Assembly: GCA_029255685.2 (NCBI GenBank)
Contig: CM055313.2
Location: 29,880,579-29,944,578 of the forward strand
DNA: 64,000 bases
Direction of reading: 5' to 3'
From: Silene conica
Taxonomy: Eukaryota; Streptophyta; Magnoliopsida; Caryophyllales; Caryophyllaceae
Made by a program: the position numbers and the translations under genes. Shown one piece after another: positions 1-11,420 of the stretch (position 1 is its first letter; each line of letters begins with the position of its first letter). The notes beneath the pieces are model-generated. The model worked only from the letters and a program-made list of their open reading frames with translations, did not search any database and was not told the origin of the DNA.

Positions 1-357
1 CACTTTCAATTTAGAATTATAGATATATTTCAATTCTGAATACATGTCCCTGCACTCGCTTCCTGTCTGGAAAATTGAGTCACGGTGAGCCAAAAAATTG
101 TATGGGTACCCCAATAACATAGATGATCAGATCTGAAATCAGTATATAATTCAATTTAATTCAAGTAAAGACACTGAACCACTACCTGATTCAGAAACAA
201 CAATACACATTGAACCACTACCCAATTTACTTCTTGCTTCAGCTAAACTAACAAATAGACAAAGTAAATTGCAAGTAAACACAGTTCAAAATAAATATAC
301 TCTGTATATTATGTTTTAATCTACATTTCTTATGCTTGAATCAATGTAGGGAGGTAG
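1..357. other. Left-edge sequence, upstream part or intron of the RPA1-like gene
   Basis: AT-rich sequence with no convincing reading frame. It ends in a pyrimidine-poor but usable splice acceptor (TAG at 355-357) just before the first recognisable RPA1-like exon. It is probably intron of that gene, whose 5' part would lie outside the window. Confidence 0.4.
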
Positions 358-2353
358 AATCCAAACCACCTCTACAATGAAGAAATAGAGGCGTATGAAG
401 ACGTTATCAAAGATAGAATGGAATATGAAATTTCTAGTGCAAAACTGAAGCCTGTTCCCACGAAATACCTTAGAAATCCTGAACATCACCCTTATCAGCT
501 TAGTTTCAACAATAGCACAATTATTCAACCTGTGCCAGGGTCACAACCTGCTGTTGGACCAGAATACATAGCGCTAGCTGCAATCCCCCGGGCCTTGACG
601 CTTGATTGTCGCTATGGTAATAGACGATAGCAATATTGTTTCATGCCTGCTTTTTATGGGAACCAATGTGTGTGCACTAGACAATCCTTCATAGAACTGA
701 TCTAAGTCTTTTAAAAACTTATGTGTTCAATTGCAGATGTGTTGGGCGTGGTGATATATGTAAAACCACTTCGAACTATACAAAGGAAAACAGGCCAAGA
801 CTTGGAAGTCTGTGAAATTGTTGTCGCCGATCATAGGTAAGACACTGCCAAGAATCAAGCGGCTACTGGAAATTCAGTTTTCCAAACATTTCCTAGGGAC
901 ACTCAGAATTGATTTTGCTAACATTTATAATGGCATAAATCACTATAGCACAACACAGCCAATGGTGATCACGGTTTGGGCAGACCTGGCAGTCAAGAGG
1001 GTGAAGTCATGCACAACATGGCTGAAACTTTTCCAGTTGTTGGATTCACATCACTAAGGACCTGTTACCACAAAGGTGCCCCGTCTTATCCCTTCTAGCA
1101 GTCTAAATGACCCACCAATAAAAAGGAATACATAACCTGGCTAACAATTTTTATAGGATTCTCACTTGCAACCACCAATGCAACTTTTTTCAAGCTAGAA
1201 CCAATTGGCGAAAAGGCAGATGCAACCCGTGCTTGGTAAGTAATGGTTTCCTATTTAAATATAGCGAAGGTCTAGACCACGAATTTCTCCACAATTACTT
1301 TAACAGCGTTTGTGAACAGGAGAAAGGCAAACGAAAACCTGATTACAGCTAAGGCTGAACAAGTCTTGGAAACCCGTCAACTAGATGTTGGGCGCATAGC
1401 AGTAGCAATGAAGACACTTCGAGAGAAAAAGGTGATTACTTTATGAGAAAACAACTAATGAATTAATCGAGTCATACGATATGACACCAAGAGTTAGCGG
1501 TCTCAGACCGCTGTTGGCGCTGTAATTATGTAACTGTATGTATACAGAAAATCGTTGTGCCGCTGTAATTCTGTGACTGTAAGTATACAGAAAATCGTTG
1601 TTGGCCTTGGCGCTGTAATTCTGTAACTGTAAATATACAGAAAACCGTTGTTGGCTACTTCACTATACCTACTTATACTATAACAAAATACCAGCTAAGT
1701 AATCTTCAGTCAATTAACTCATGATCTGAATGTTTTACAGACGGCCAACACCTTGCAAGAAGAGAGACATTGGCTGCATGTCAAAATACCCGAATTTGAC
1801 AAAAAACATGTGCGATTCTACCTAGGCTGTAGCAAATGCGGAACGCACAGTGATAAGGATCTCAATGCTATATTCACTTGTCAGGCGTGTGGACGAGAGG
1901 GAGTAGTATCCTCCCCAAGGTACAACACAAAAATCATGAAAGTTTTTCACTATGTTGTCCACTATTATGAAACCTCTACAAGTAATTAACCCAATAACTA
2001 CAATATCAGAATGAACATCACATTCGAGGCAGTTGATGCAACTGGATCCTATACTTTCACAGCATTCACTGAGGATGCAGAGAAGCTGTTGGAGAGTAAG
2101 GCAAATCATTTGTACACATTGCCTGCAGAGGTCAGCCATAAAACATTTTCTCTTTTTCCTCAGTCATATAAATATACGACCTGTAGAAATTGACTATTAT
2201 AACATGATTTTGAAACAGGAGAAGAATGAGTATCTAAGTCTAATTGAAGCCAAGATTCGAGCCAGTAGCGTCTACATTCAGGTTGGTCCTGCTACATCTC
2301 TTTCGCGCAGCGGAGTGCTTAAGTGGGTGCTTAAGCAGTTGTCTCTAGAATAA
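358..2353 (+). pseudogene. RPA1-like (replication protein A 70-kDa subunit-like) gene, C-terminal part, spliced, one frameshift
   Basis: RPA1-type proteins bind single-stranded DNA through OB folds in replication and repair. Exons inferred from reading frame and GT/AG borders: 358-616, 737-838, 949-1075, 1157-1235, 1320-1431, 1741-1919, 2010-2130, 2219-2353 (stop TAA). The second exon encodes a DVLGVV-like strand of an OB fold. The exon at 1741 carries a CxxC...CxxC zinc module (YLGCSKCG, then FTCQACG), the hallmark of the RPA1 C-terminal domain. The exon at 2010 encodes a TFTAFTEDAEKLL-like segment, also typical. Exon phases match everywhere except in 949-1075, where one base is missing near 985-993 and the frame changes. 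That makes it a likely pseudogene, unless the base is a sequence error. Plant Helitrons also carry RPA1-like genes, so a mobile origin is possible. The 5' part lies outside the window. Confidence 0.72.
1518..1655. repeat. Three tandem copies of a 42-50-bp unit in an intron
   Basis: The unit begins CGCTGTAATT and contains TATACAGAAAA followed by CGTTGT. Copies lie at about 1518-1559, 1561-1610 and 1611-1655, inside the intron of the RPA1-like gene between exons 1320-1431 and 1741-1919. They differ from each other at a few positions and by a short TTGGC-type linker. Confidence 0.8.
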
Positions 2354-2672
2354 GGTGCCAGGAACAGAAAAAGGCGGCCAACTTTTGGGAATTTTGGACA
2401 TTTATTGCATCTTATATCAAGTATAAAGACAGTTTACAACTTAAACTGTCGTAACCGGGTGCAGGCCGACCTTTTACCGTATCTTAAGCTTTTGTTGATG
2501 TGTAATTAGCTTTGTTGCCTCAAAACATTGTCGCAAACAACAAGCAAGCTTCATAAACTTGCATAATTATCTAAATAAAGGGGCGGCTTTGTGAAATAGG
2601 CTATTGATCAGCGGATAAAAGATTCAGCTTTGTGTTTACTTGATTATTTTTGTTCAAGGGTAAGTATTATAT

Positions 2673-2969
2673 GCACTTGAAGAGATACTAAAGGAGAAAG
2701 ATAGCTCGATTGATGTCTTGAAAGAAAGAGTAAACTTTTTGAGCTCAGAATTGAAGGAGAAAGAAGAAGTTGTAACACGTCTTAGCTCTGAACTTGCCCA
2801 AAAGGATTCTGACTTGAGTAATTTGAATTCCTCCTATAAAAAAAACATGGATGAGCTTGATGGACTTAATTCAGCTATGTTGAGTTTGAAAAGAGATTTT
2901 TTGAATGCCCAAAAAGAATTAGAGCAGAAGAACGGTATCTTAGAAGGTTTAAATGATAAGATAAAGTAA
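2673..2969 (+). pseudogene. Coiled-coil exon fragment (MFP1-like?)
   Basis: An open frame of about 97 codons encodes an almost uninterrupted heptad-rich coiled coil, with segments such as LSSELKEKEEVVTRLSSEL and QKELEQKNGILEGLNDKIK. No ATG start, promoter or second exon is seen. Composition and rhythm recall plant MAR-binding filament-like protein 1, but any long coiled-coil protein could give this. It ends in a stop at 2967-2969, directly next to a second coiled-coil fragment on the other strand. I read it as a captured or relic exon, not a gene. Confidence 0.4.
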
Positions 2970-2971
2970 TT

Positions 2972-3099
2972 TCTTCTGTAGGTTGTCATAACTCTCAGAT
3001 TTTGCTGCAAATTCACTTGATTTTTCTAGAAATTCGCCTTTACGATTGTTTAGTTCTTCCTTTACAGAACTTAGCTCCACAGTTAATGTACCAATATCT
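2972..3099 (-). pseudogene. Second coiled-coil exon fragment, inverted relative to its neighbour
   Basis: Read on the minus strand from about 3099, a TGTACAG splice-acceptor-like sequence is followed by about 42 open codons with a coiled-coil pattern (TVELSSVKEELNNRKGEF, then SSEFAAKSESYDNLQKK). It is the same style of protein as 2673-2969 but in opposite orientation, only a few bases away. Both may derive from different exons of one long coiled-coil gene, rearranged or captured by a transposon. Its function is unknown. Confidence 0.35.
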
Positions 3100-3129
3100 G
3101 TACAACAATGTCTCTATAAAACATTACAT

Positions 3130-3545
3130 TAGATGATGATCTCTAATCTACCGTAGGTCCATTTCCTTGTAGTAGTACTCTCGTTTCATCCGAATACGAG
3201 CATGCACAACAGTAAAAATTTGCACAACTATTTTCTTCGGAACAATCAGAACGTTCTCATGTTTACTGGTGTTGCGTTGAGTCCAAATGTGGTAAATACC
3301 ACTCACAAACATAGGAAAATAAACAATCAGCCACTGAAGGGGTTGCTGATCAGGGATGCTCAGGTTTGTAATGTTGCGTATTTCCTGCAGCACTTGAAAG
3401 CTATAGTCGCATTAAAAAAATAGGTGATCGGTTGTTTAAGCTTGGCACCCACACCCATAGCATAAAGGGTTGATGTCCAGTCCATATGCCAGAAGCTTAG
3501 TGTTCGGCCGCAAAGCTTTATGTGCATACAACAAGGCCACAACCT
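3130..3545 (-). pseudogene. LINE (non-LTR retrotransposon) ORF2 3' remnant, zf-RVT region
   Basis: On the minus strand one frame reads a zinc-binding motif of the type seen after the reverse transcriptase in plant LINE polyproteins (CYGCGCQA, then TTDHLFF, then CDYS). It continues into an IWTQRNTSKHE-like segment typical of the same C-terminal region. Two in-frame stops interrupt the zinc motif, so it is dead. No RT catalytic domain, poly-A tail or target duplication was found nearby, so only the last 130 or so codons survive. Confidence 0.6.
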
Positions 3546-3714
3546 AGTGTTTACTTGATTATTTTGCTAACTAGGATTTGCAGTGAGTTAGGGACATAGA
3601 TTGATCGGAGACGTTATGGTGTGAATTTAGTCATGTTATTCAGTAACTTGGTAGTGAAATAGTAATGCTATTCAGGAACAAGCAAATACAAAATCGGAAA
3701 TGAGATTCATCTAA

Positions 3715-4163
3715 GGCCGCGTTTGGAAACACGGAAATGATTTCATTTTGATAATTTCAATTGTAGAAATCAAAATGTTTGAATTCAATTCGAAATCCAA
3801 TTCCAAAAGTTCGTTTGGGAACCCGTGGATTTGGAATTGGAATTGGTCGAGACGGATATTGGCTGAAGTGATCGAAAAATTTTTATTTGGGGAAAAGAAA
3901 AAAATTTCCGGAAAATATTCGCGATCGGAAAAAATGGCGAAAATTAAAATGTTACGATTAAATTTGGATATAAAAAAGACGTAAATAGTGATGGAATTGA
4001 AATAACTAGTATATGGTAGGGATTTGAGAGACTCAAATTTTAACTAGGTTGGAATTGGTAAGGAATTGAGTCCCATTTCAATTCCAAATCCTAGAGGTTT
4101 CCAAACACTTGAAATGTTTCAATTACGGAATGCAATTCCAATTCCGAGTTGCCAAACATGCTC
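3715..4163. mobile_element. MITE with TAA target duplication (Tourist/PIF-Harbinger-like)
   Basis: The ends form an imperfect terminal inverted repeat: GGCCGCGTTTGGAAAC at the left, and at the right a sequence whose complement reads GAGCATGTTTGGCAAC. Both ends are flanked by TAA (3712-3714 and 4164-4166); CTAAG also matches on both sides. The inside is AT-rich, full of AATTCCAATT-type runs, with no transposase. A 3-bp TAA duplication and G-rich GTTTGG ends fit Tourist-like MITEs. Length is 449 bp. Confidence 0.7.
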
Positions 4164-4166
4164 TAA

Positions 4167-4560
4167 GTGTATTTCAGGTTTAGTTTTGTTGGTTAAAGTG
4201 TGCTTTGGTGTTATTGTCTAGATAATTTGTTTTCATAATGCTATGGTGGTAATAACTGGATTGATATTGAAGATGTTGTGCCAAAGAACTTGACATATAC
4301 ATGATACAAAGCCGTAAACTTTACTATATGCCATTAACACTAACAATATGCATCGATCATAGCCAAAAACCAAGTCGAAATATCTTGGGGAACGCGCGCG
4401 ATACAACAACTAGTAGATAGAAAACGTTTCTAGCCTTGTATTTTCTACACGACCTCACATGCTTATTTTACTTATTGTATGTAAAATTTGGTACAATATG
4501 ATGTTGTATAGCATGTTTTACGATTTTATTTGACAAAACCGTATTAAGAGGTAATTTTGG
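4167..4560. other. Intergenic stretch before copia element A
   Basis: AT-rich DNA with no reading frame or repeat that I recognise. The 5' truncation point of copia A lies somewhere in or just after it. Similarity to the leader of element C becomes visible only from about 4560 onward. Confidence 0.4.
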
Positions 4561-5944
4561 TTATATATATATGATATTTCGAATTAAGTTTCAAAAACCT
4601 TGACCAAAATTCTTGACATTATAAATATTAAAGTAATATTTCAGAATGTTTGTGAAAATAAAATCCAAATTTCGAAAATTTTGTAATTTATTTGGATTTA
4701 ATTCGTAAAGGGTTATGTAATCCAAGACATATTTGAACAATATAAAAATAATTAAAGGGTTAATTATAATCAAAATTATTTATGACTAATTTTGAATCCT
4801 AAAATGTGTTAGGATATTATTTAGAACATAAGTTTATTTATGTTTTAATTTATGCATTTTAAAGGGTTAAAGTTGCAAAATCTCATAAAACCGGTTTATT
4901 GTTGACCTAATAGACTATTAGGGCGATTTGGCACTAAAAATGAACATATTCATAACATTTATATTGCTGCGTTTTTCGTATGAATGTCATAATTTCTATT
5001 GCATTATTTTGAATTATGTAATTTTCTAGTATGGCCTTAGTTTAATCGGTAATTCCCGTAATGTAAGGGGTTATTGATTCGGTTGTAATTTTGTGATCTC
5101 GTATCACCCTATTGAAATTTATTTCTATTTTATTTTTATAAAGTAGATAGAATTAAGATTGTAATTTTGTAATTCGGAGTTCCCAAGGCGTTGCATTCCC
5201 GGGAGGAGACCAAGACGGTGTTCCTCAAGTGTTTGCCGAGAAGCCCTAGGGACCAAAGGAGTTGGTTTCCGAATTGTAATTTTATTTATCTTTTTATTAG
5301 GAAAGGCCATACTAGAAGCTTTATTTCCGCTTTATTTTGTTTTAATATGTTGCATGCATAGCCAAATCGCCATTAACATGTCATGCATATCGAGTATCGG
5401 GTCTTCAACGTATCATTTTATTATCGATAATTCACCTAATTAGTTCACTTTAAAAGGAGATAGATAATATTTGATAAGATCTCTTACGTATTAAATAATG
5501 AGACTTAGCCTTACCAAAGAAAAGAACTCATGAATCCCTTCTTCGCAAGAGAGAGTGGGCTCGGCTACACCGAGGTGCTATAATTGTTACGTTGGGTAAG
5601 TGAGGTAATAAGATTACAATCGTAGTATTTGGTTGATCTCATCGAAAGTATTCATAACCGTAGTTGCAATAAGTTCGGGCTAAAGATAGAAATTAATGTA
5701 ATTTTATCGACCGGGAATTCTAATGTAGAATCGATTAAGTGTTAATCCACCGAGTTATATTAACAAGGGATGAATCGGCTATACCGTGCCCTAGTTGATA
5801 TGGACTTGGATCTCGGAATCATTTGCTTAATTGTGTAAGAGATCATTAAGTAAATGCTAAACTTGTTTAAGTTTGTTTAACAAGTGTTAAAATGATGAAC
5901 GTTAATTTTTCCTTCATTTCCGTTTTTTGTAGTTATTAATCGCA
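4560..5944 (+). other. Copia A leader (5' noncoding)
   Basis: From about 4700, and very clearly from 5030 (TATGGCCTTAGTTT, then CCCGTAATGTAAGGGG), this matches the leader of element C at 34.8-36.0 kb block by block, including the GAGACTTAGCCTTACCAAAG segment at 5499-5518. No open sense frame is present. It is the 5' untranslated leader of this copia family. Confidence 0.7.
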
Positions 5945-8900
5945 ATGGATTCATTCAACCCTATCACTATTGATTCTTGTCACAATGTTTTTGACGATAT
6001 TTGCAACCAAAACAACATTGATACTACTAGAGAAGTTCATTTCGGAACGGGTCCGGATGGCAATGTTAACTTTATCACTTCTCTCCCACCTCCCAAAGGC
6101 CCACTTCTTGACACGACTTATATTGATGAGCTAAATGAAGAATTGGATGCCTTATACTTGAAAGAAAGGGCTTATTATGGAGCTAGTGGGAGCTCTAGCA
6201 AGAAGAGTCTTGCAAAGATTAAGAAGAAGAAAAGAAAGTTACAAAAGGGGCGATGCCACTATTGTAGTGTCATGGGCCATTGGAAGAGGAATTGCTCCAA
6301 GTACTTACGTCACATCCAAGAAGGTCTTGTGATTCCGTTAGGTAATTCCAAATCCAAAATTTTTGTTATTGACATTAATTTTACATCCAACACAACATGG
6401 GTATTGGATACTGGTTGTGGTTCTCACCTTTGTAATCGTTTGCAGGGTTTAAGAGAAGTGGAGAAAATAGACAAGGGTGATATTGATCTCCGACTAGGAA
6501 ATGGAGCTCGGGTAGCGGCCACTTCGAAAGGAACTTGCACTCTTGCCTTATCAAGTGGATACGAGTTACATTTAAATAATTGTTATTTTGTACCGTCTCT
6601 TTCCAAAAACATTATTTCTGTTGCAATGTTAGACATTGAGGGATATAATTTTTCCATTAAAAACAATTGTTGTGCAATTTCTAAAAATGACATGGTTGTT
6701 GGCCATGCTACATCAATTAATGGAATCTATGTTTTGGAAACTTCAGACTCGTCTAAAAATGTCTATAACATTAATAACAAAAGGATAAAGACAAATGACC
6801 CAAATGAGACGTATGTTTGGCATTGTCGACTTGGTCACATAAATGAAAATCGCATTAAAAGATTGGTAAAAACCAACATAATTAAACCATTCGAATATGA
6901 ATCTTATGGTACATGCGAAGCTTGTCTTCTAAGAAAGATGACTCGTAATCCTTTTAGTGGTAAAGGGACACGAGTTAGTGAGTTATTAGGGCTCATACAT
7001 ACGGATGTATGTGGACCACTAACAATCACCGCTAGAGGCAATTATGACTATTTCATTACCTTCACCGATGATTTAAGTAGATATGGGTATATCTACTTAA
7101 TGAAGTATAAGAGTGAAGCCTTCAAGAAATTTAAAGAATTTCAAAATGAAGTAGAGAACCAACTCGACAGAAAGATTAAAACACTACGATCCGATCGTGG
7201 TGGTGAATATCTTAGCAATGAATTTTATTCACATCTAAAAGAATGTGGCATTGTGTCACAACTTTCACCTCCAGGAACGCCACAACTTAATGGTGTGGCA
7301 GAAAGGAGGAATCGAACCTTATTGGATATGGTCCGATCAATGATGAGCCAAACTGACTTACCTAATTCATTTTGGGGATTTGCGATCCTCACTGCCATCA
7401 AGTCGTTGAACAATAGTCCAACGAAAGCGACCGATAAGACTCCATATGAGATGTGGAAGGGAAAGGTTCCTAACTTATCCTATATGAAAATATGGGGATG
7501 TGAGGCTTCTGTCAAAGTAAAGACCGATGACAAACTAGCTCCACGATCCGAAAAATGCATTTTTGTTGGTTATCCAACCACCTCACGTGGCTACCACTTT
7601 TAAAAACCTCATGAAAACAAAGTGTTTGTGTCTTCTGAGGCTGTCTTCTTAGAAAAAGAGTTTATTTCTAAGAGACAGAGTGGGAGAAATTTTGAACTTA
7701 ATGAAGTTCGAGAAGTTCAAGAGCCACAAACTGAAGCTGAGACAGACGAAGATGTTCCTTCTTCGTGCGCTTCAGTACCTATTCAACCCAGGAGGTCGAG
7801 TAGGGTTCCACATGAACCTGATAGGTATGTTGGACTAATTGAGGAAGATGGTAGCCTAGACGTATTACTTTTGGAAAGTGATGAGCCTACCACTTACAAA
7901 GTTGCAATCTCTAGTCCCGACTCCGCCAAATGGCAAGAGGCCATGATATCATCAAAACCAAGTATGAGACTTGGTAGACTTGACTAAGGAGATGAGATCT
8001 TCAAGGTGAAGAATGGCATAGAAGGGCATGATGATGTCTACAAAGCTAGGCTAGTAGCTAAAGGGTCTTCCCAAGTTCAGGGTCTTCATTATGATGAAAC
8101 CTTTGCTCCAGTAGCCATGCTTAGATCCATTAGGATAATGTTAGCGATTGCCGCATTTCATGACTATGAAGTGTGGCAAATGGACGTCAAAACCGCCTTC
8201 TTAAATGGGCATTTAAAGGAGGATGTGTATATGATACAACCTGAAGGTTTTGAGGATCCTAAAAATCCTAACAAGGTATGCAAACTTAAGAGATCCATTT
8301 ATGGTCTTAAGCAAGCATCCAAGAGTTGGAATAATCGCTTCAATGAAGTCATAAAAGAGAATGGTTTCACTCGAAGTGTCGAGGAACCTTGTCTATATAT
8401 GAAGTTCAGTGGGAGCAATGTTGTATTCCTGATCTTGTATGTGGATGACATACTACTCATTGGAAATGATGTTCCAATGCTTTCATCGGTTAAAGGATGG
8501 TTAGGTAACCATTTTCAGATGAAAGATCTTGGAAATGCTTAATGCATATTAGGTATCCGGATCTATAGAGATAGGTCCAAGAGGATATTGGCACTAAGTC
8601 AAGAATCTTGTATCGATAAGATTCTACGACGGTTCAACATGGGAAATTACAAGAGAGGGAATATCCCTATGGGAAGTGGTATTATATTGAGAAAATCTCA
8701 ATCTCCCACGGAGCCCAAGGATGTTGAACGCAGGAAAATGATCCATTATGCTTCCGCCGTGGGATCTATCATGTACGCCATGATATGCACTCGTCCAGAT
8801 TTCTCGTATGCCTTGAGCATGACTAGTAGATATCAAGCAAATCCAGGTGAAATTCACTGGATTGCAGTCAAGAATATCCTTAAGTACTTAAGAAGAACTA

Positions 8901-9424
8901 AGGATTCACATTTAGTGTTTGGAGGGGAAGAAGATTTGTGTGTAAAGGGTTACACAAATGCAAGCTTCCAAACAGATAAAGACGATTTTAAATCCCAGTC
9001 TGGATTTATCTTTATCTTGAATGGTGGTGCCATTAGTTGGAAGAGCTTCAAAGAACCAGTCATTGCGGATTCTACAACGGAAGCAGAGTACATTGCAGCA
9101 TCAGAAGCTGCTAAGGAAGCAGTATGGATAAGGCAATTCATTGAGGGACTAAGGGTCGTTCCAAATGCTGAAGATCCTATCACCCTGTACTGTGATAACA
9201 GTGGTGCTGTCTTTCAGGCTAAGGAGCCAAAGTCTAGTAATAAATCTAGACATGTACCAAGAAAATATCATGTAATTCGGGATTTCATAGATAGGAGGGA
9301 AATAGCGATTTGTAAGGTTGGGACAGACGATAATGTGGCTGATCCCTTAACCAAACCCTTATCGCAAGTTAAGCATGATTCTCATGCTCGTTCTATGGGT
9401 CTCAAGAGTTTACCCAACATGTAA
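5945..9424 (+). pseudogene. pol: Copia A pol polyprotein (gag C-terminus, protease, integrase, RT, RNase H) with three in-frame stops
   Basis: One frame runs the whole way without a net frameshift, interrupted by TAA stops at 7601-7603, 7985-7987 and 8540-8542. The N-terminal gag body is missing; only a zinc knuckle (CHYCSVMGHWKRNC, near residue 100) remains. Then come the protease motif WVLDTGCGSH (near 150), the integrase HHCC-type WHCRLGH and D-D-E triad (HTDVCG, TDDLSR, NGVAERRNRT), the RT core (QMDVKTAFLNG and catalytic YVDDILLIGND) and RNase H (DSTTEAEY, CDNSGAVFQAK). A short deletion between integrase and RT, near 7950-8000, removes the usual NxVWxLVxLP stretch. The stop at 8540 looks like a CAA-to-TAA change. 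The lineage is Tork/TAR-like by RT and RNase H style, which is tentative. Confidence 0.9.
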
Positions 9425-10218
9425 TAAATTATATGATATGAAATGAAAAATGTTGTTTTTGCGTTCATATAAGATAATCTCGTTCATCATTTAAGTTTTA
9501 TATAACTTGTTTATTTTATATACTCTGTTAAATCCAAACAGGATTGTATGACAATTACTGAACCCTGTCAAAGTGAACTGGATTAACTTAGTAGTGCCCC
9601 TAGTCACTTACATGAGGTGACATCTCGAAGTGACTAGATTATGATGCGATTGATGGTGAGTTCTGACACCATAGAGTCATAAGAGATGACTAGTCGGTCA
9701 TATAGACAAACTGTAAGGTACACTTGTGTCGGGCAGTGACCGCTTATAGAGTTCTTTAGAATTCAATGGAGCCTGGTCGTGGCAAGAGCTGCTATATATA
9801 TTCTTATGAGTCGATTCTTAGACTAGAGACTGGTTGCTCTAAAGTAACATTATACAAAGTGACTTTAATTTATGCTCTACGATCTTCCGTAAAAGGGGTC
9901 AAATGGGCATCCTTTAGGTCACAATGGACGATGTTAGCCGAGGAGAACAGTTGGATAGGAATTGTTCTACCCCTTGTCAGGGTTATCTTAAATCTCAAGG
10001 CCACTCGAGGAGTAGTGAACTGGAAATGCGTGGCCACGCTCGGAGAATATCTATGGTAGATAATTCCGGTCTATCAGTTACACCCCATATCGAGAAAACC
10101 ACTATTGATTTGATCACGCGCAAGTACGGCCTGTAAGAAGACACCTTGCATTGAGTGGGAGATGATGTAATAGAATAAGAGAATCGGTGATCCACACTTG
10201 TGAGGACAAGTGGGAGAT
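9425..10218 (+). other. Copia A 3' noncoding region with conserved block and polypurine tract
   Basis: No coding frame. It matches the corresponding region of element C (38.7-39.4 kb) over most of its length and shares a core (GGCCACTCGAGGAG, then AAATGCGTGGCCACGCT, 9999-10041) with C and, on the other strand, D. It ends in the polypurine tract GACAAGTGGGAGAT directly before the LTR. That tract is preceded by its complement ACTTGT, forming a small hairpin. Confidence 0.8.
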
Positions 10219-11398
10219 TGTTGGAGTAAGTGTCCTCCACAATAGTGTGATCACGTCAATAATATAATTAATTGACAAATCTCTATAAAAGAATATTCGT
10301 GGGATGATTCTTTATCATTAGTCAACTGGTCAACATTAATCAGTAATGATTGGCTTGCTAGAGTTTGACATTACTGTCGTAATGACGGTGGTGACCAGTT
10401 GATCCCTTTAGGTCACACCTATAGGACAACTCTCTTAATGATAAATGAAATAACTGTATATTGATATGGGTTAGTTCATTTCTAGTTTATAAATGATATG
10501 AGGAGAAAATTTATAATAAGATTATAAATTAAAATGTTTTAGTGATCGAAATGTCATCACTATTACTTATATGTTTATGAAACATATTTAAATGATTGAA
10601 TATTTTAAATACAATTGTTGTAGCCGGATGTAGATTAATGGATGTTAGTAATTATGAATTACTAATTTTATGATTAATTGTTTAAATGTTAAACTACGTG
10701 AATCATAAAATGTAAAATTGTCAAAGCGATATTAACGTACCCACACATAATATGCGTGAGTCCATTTCGGTTGATGGACCGTGTGACAATATAATTCTCT
10801 TAGACATTTTACAAAATAAAACACATAATGTGTTAAGATGGTCTTGAGACATCCTTTTAATGCTAATGTCTAGTGGGAAACATTTGAGAACATAGAGGTG
10901 CCCATCCATTGGGCACCCTACCCCATCCACTCGGCCACCCTCTTGAGGAGAACAAAAGAGAGTTTTGTTCCCTCAACCATTATTCATCATTCATTCTTAG
11001 TTGCATTAGGGTTTTATTAAGAGAGAAAAAGAGAGAAAATGCTCTCTAATTGAAGCCTCAAAACCGTGCACCCTCCTTAGTAAACTAGCAATTTTGTATT
11101 GTGTACTAGCAAATTAAAATACAAAATTACATTAGTGAGTAGTGTGTCTTGGTGTTCATCTTTTGGAGGTCATCTCTTTGAAGGCTCAAGGAGGATCATT
11201 CCATATTGAAAGCTCAAGAACAAGTGAAGTAGGTGTCTTCACTTACGCCCTTAATTGGCGTGACTAGCATTGTAAGGGTGCTCATCTTTCTCTTGAATCT
11301 CTTTTGCTAATAAGTTAAGCATGCATAAGTTCATCTCATTATAAGATAATAACATTAGTATGACTATAATAGGTATTTAAACCTAACAAGGTCGGCGT
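10219..11398 (+). repeat. Copia A right LTR (1,180 bp)
   Basis: It begins TGTTGGAGTAAGTGTCC immediately after the polypurine tract and ends ...AAACCTAACA. TG...CA ends and TGTT/AACA mini inverted repeats are present. Its start resembles the LTR starts of C and D (TGTTGGGATATATGTCC and TGTTGGGGCTGGTGTCC). No partner LTR exists to the left, so neither insertion age nor target duplication can be read. Confidence 0.85.
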
Positions 11399-11420
11399 CA
11401 TTAAATGCAATTACGACAAT

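Larger units (their letters stand above)
4560..11398 (+). mobile_element. Copia element A: 5'-truncated Ty1/copia retrotransposon with right LTR
   Basis: It contains a leader similar to that of element C, a gag-remnant/pol frame at 5945-9424, a 3' noncoding region and one LTR (10219-11398). No left LTR, primer-binding site or full gag precedes the pol frame, so the 5' end is lost; the exact break is not visible. Domain order (protease, integrase, reverse transcriptase, RNase H) is that of Ty1/copia. Three in-frame stops make it inactive. Confidence 0.85.

Noticed and set aside
10284-10291. TATAAAAG as promoter of the A LTR
   Set aside because: Only 65 bp into the LTR, which would leave almost no U3. 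Not supported by the sister LTRs of C.
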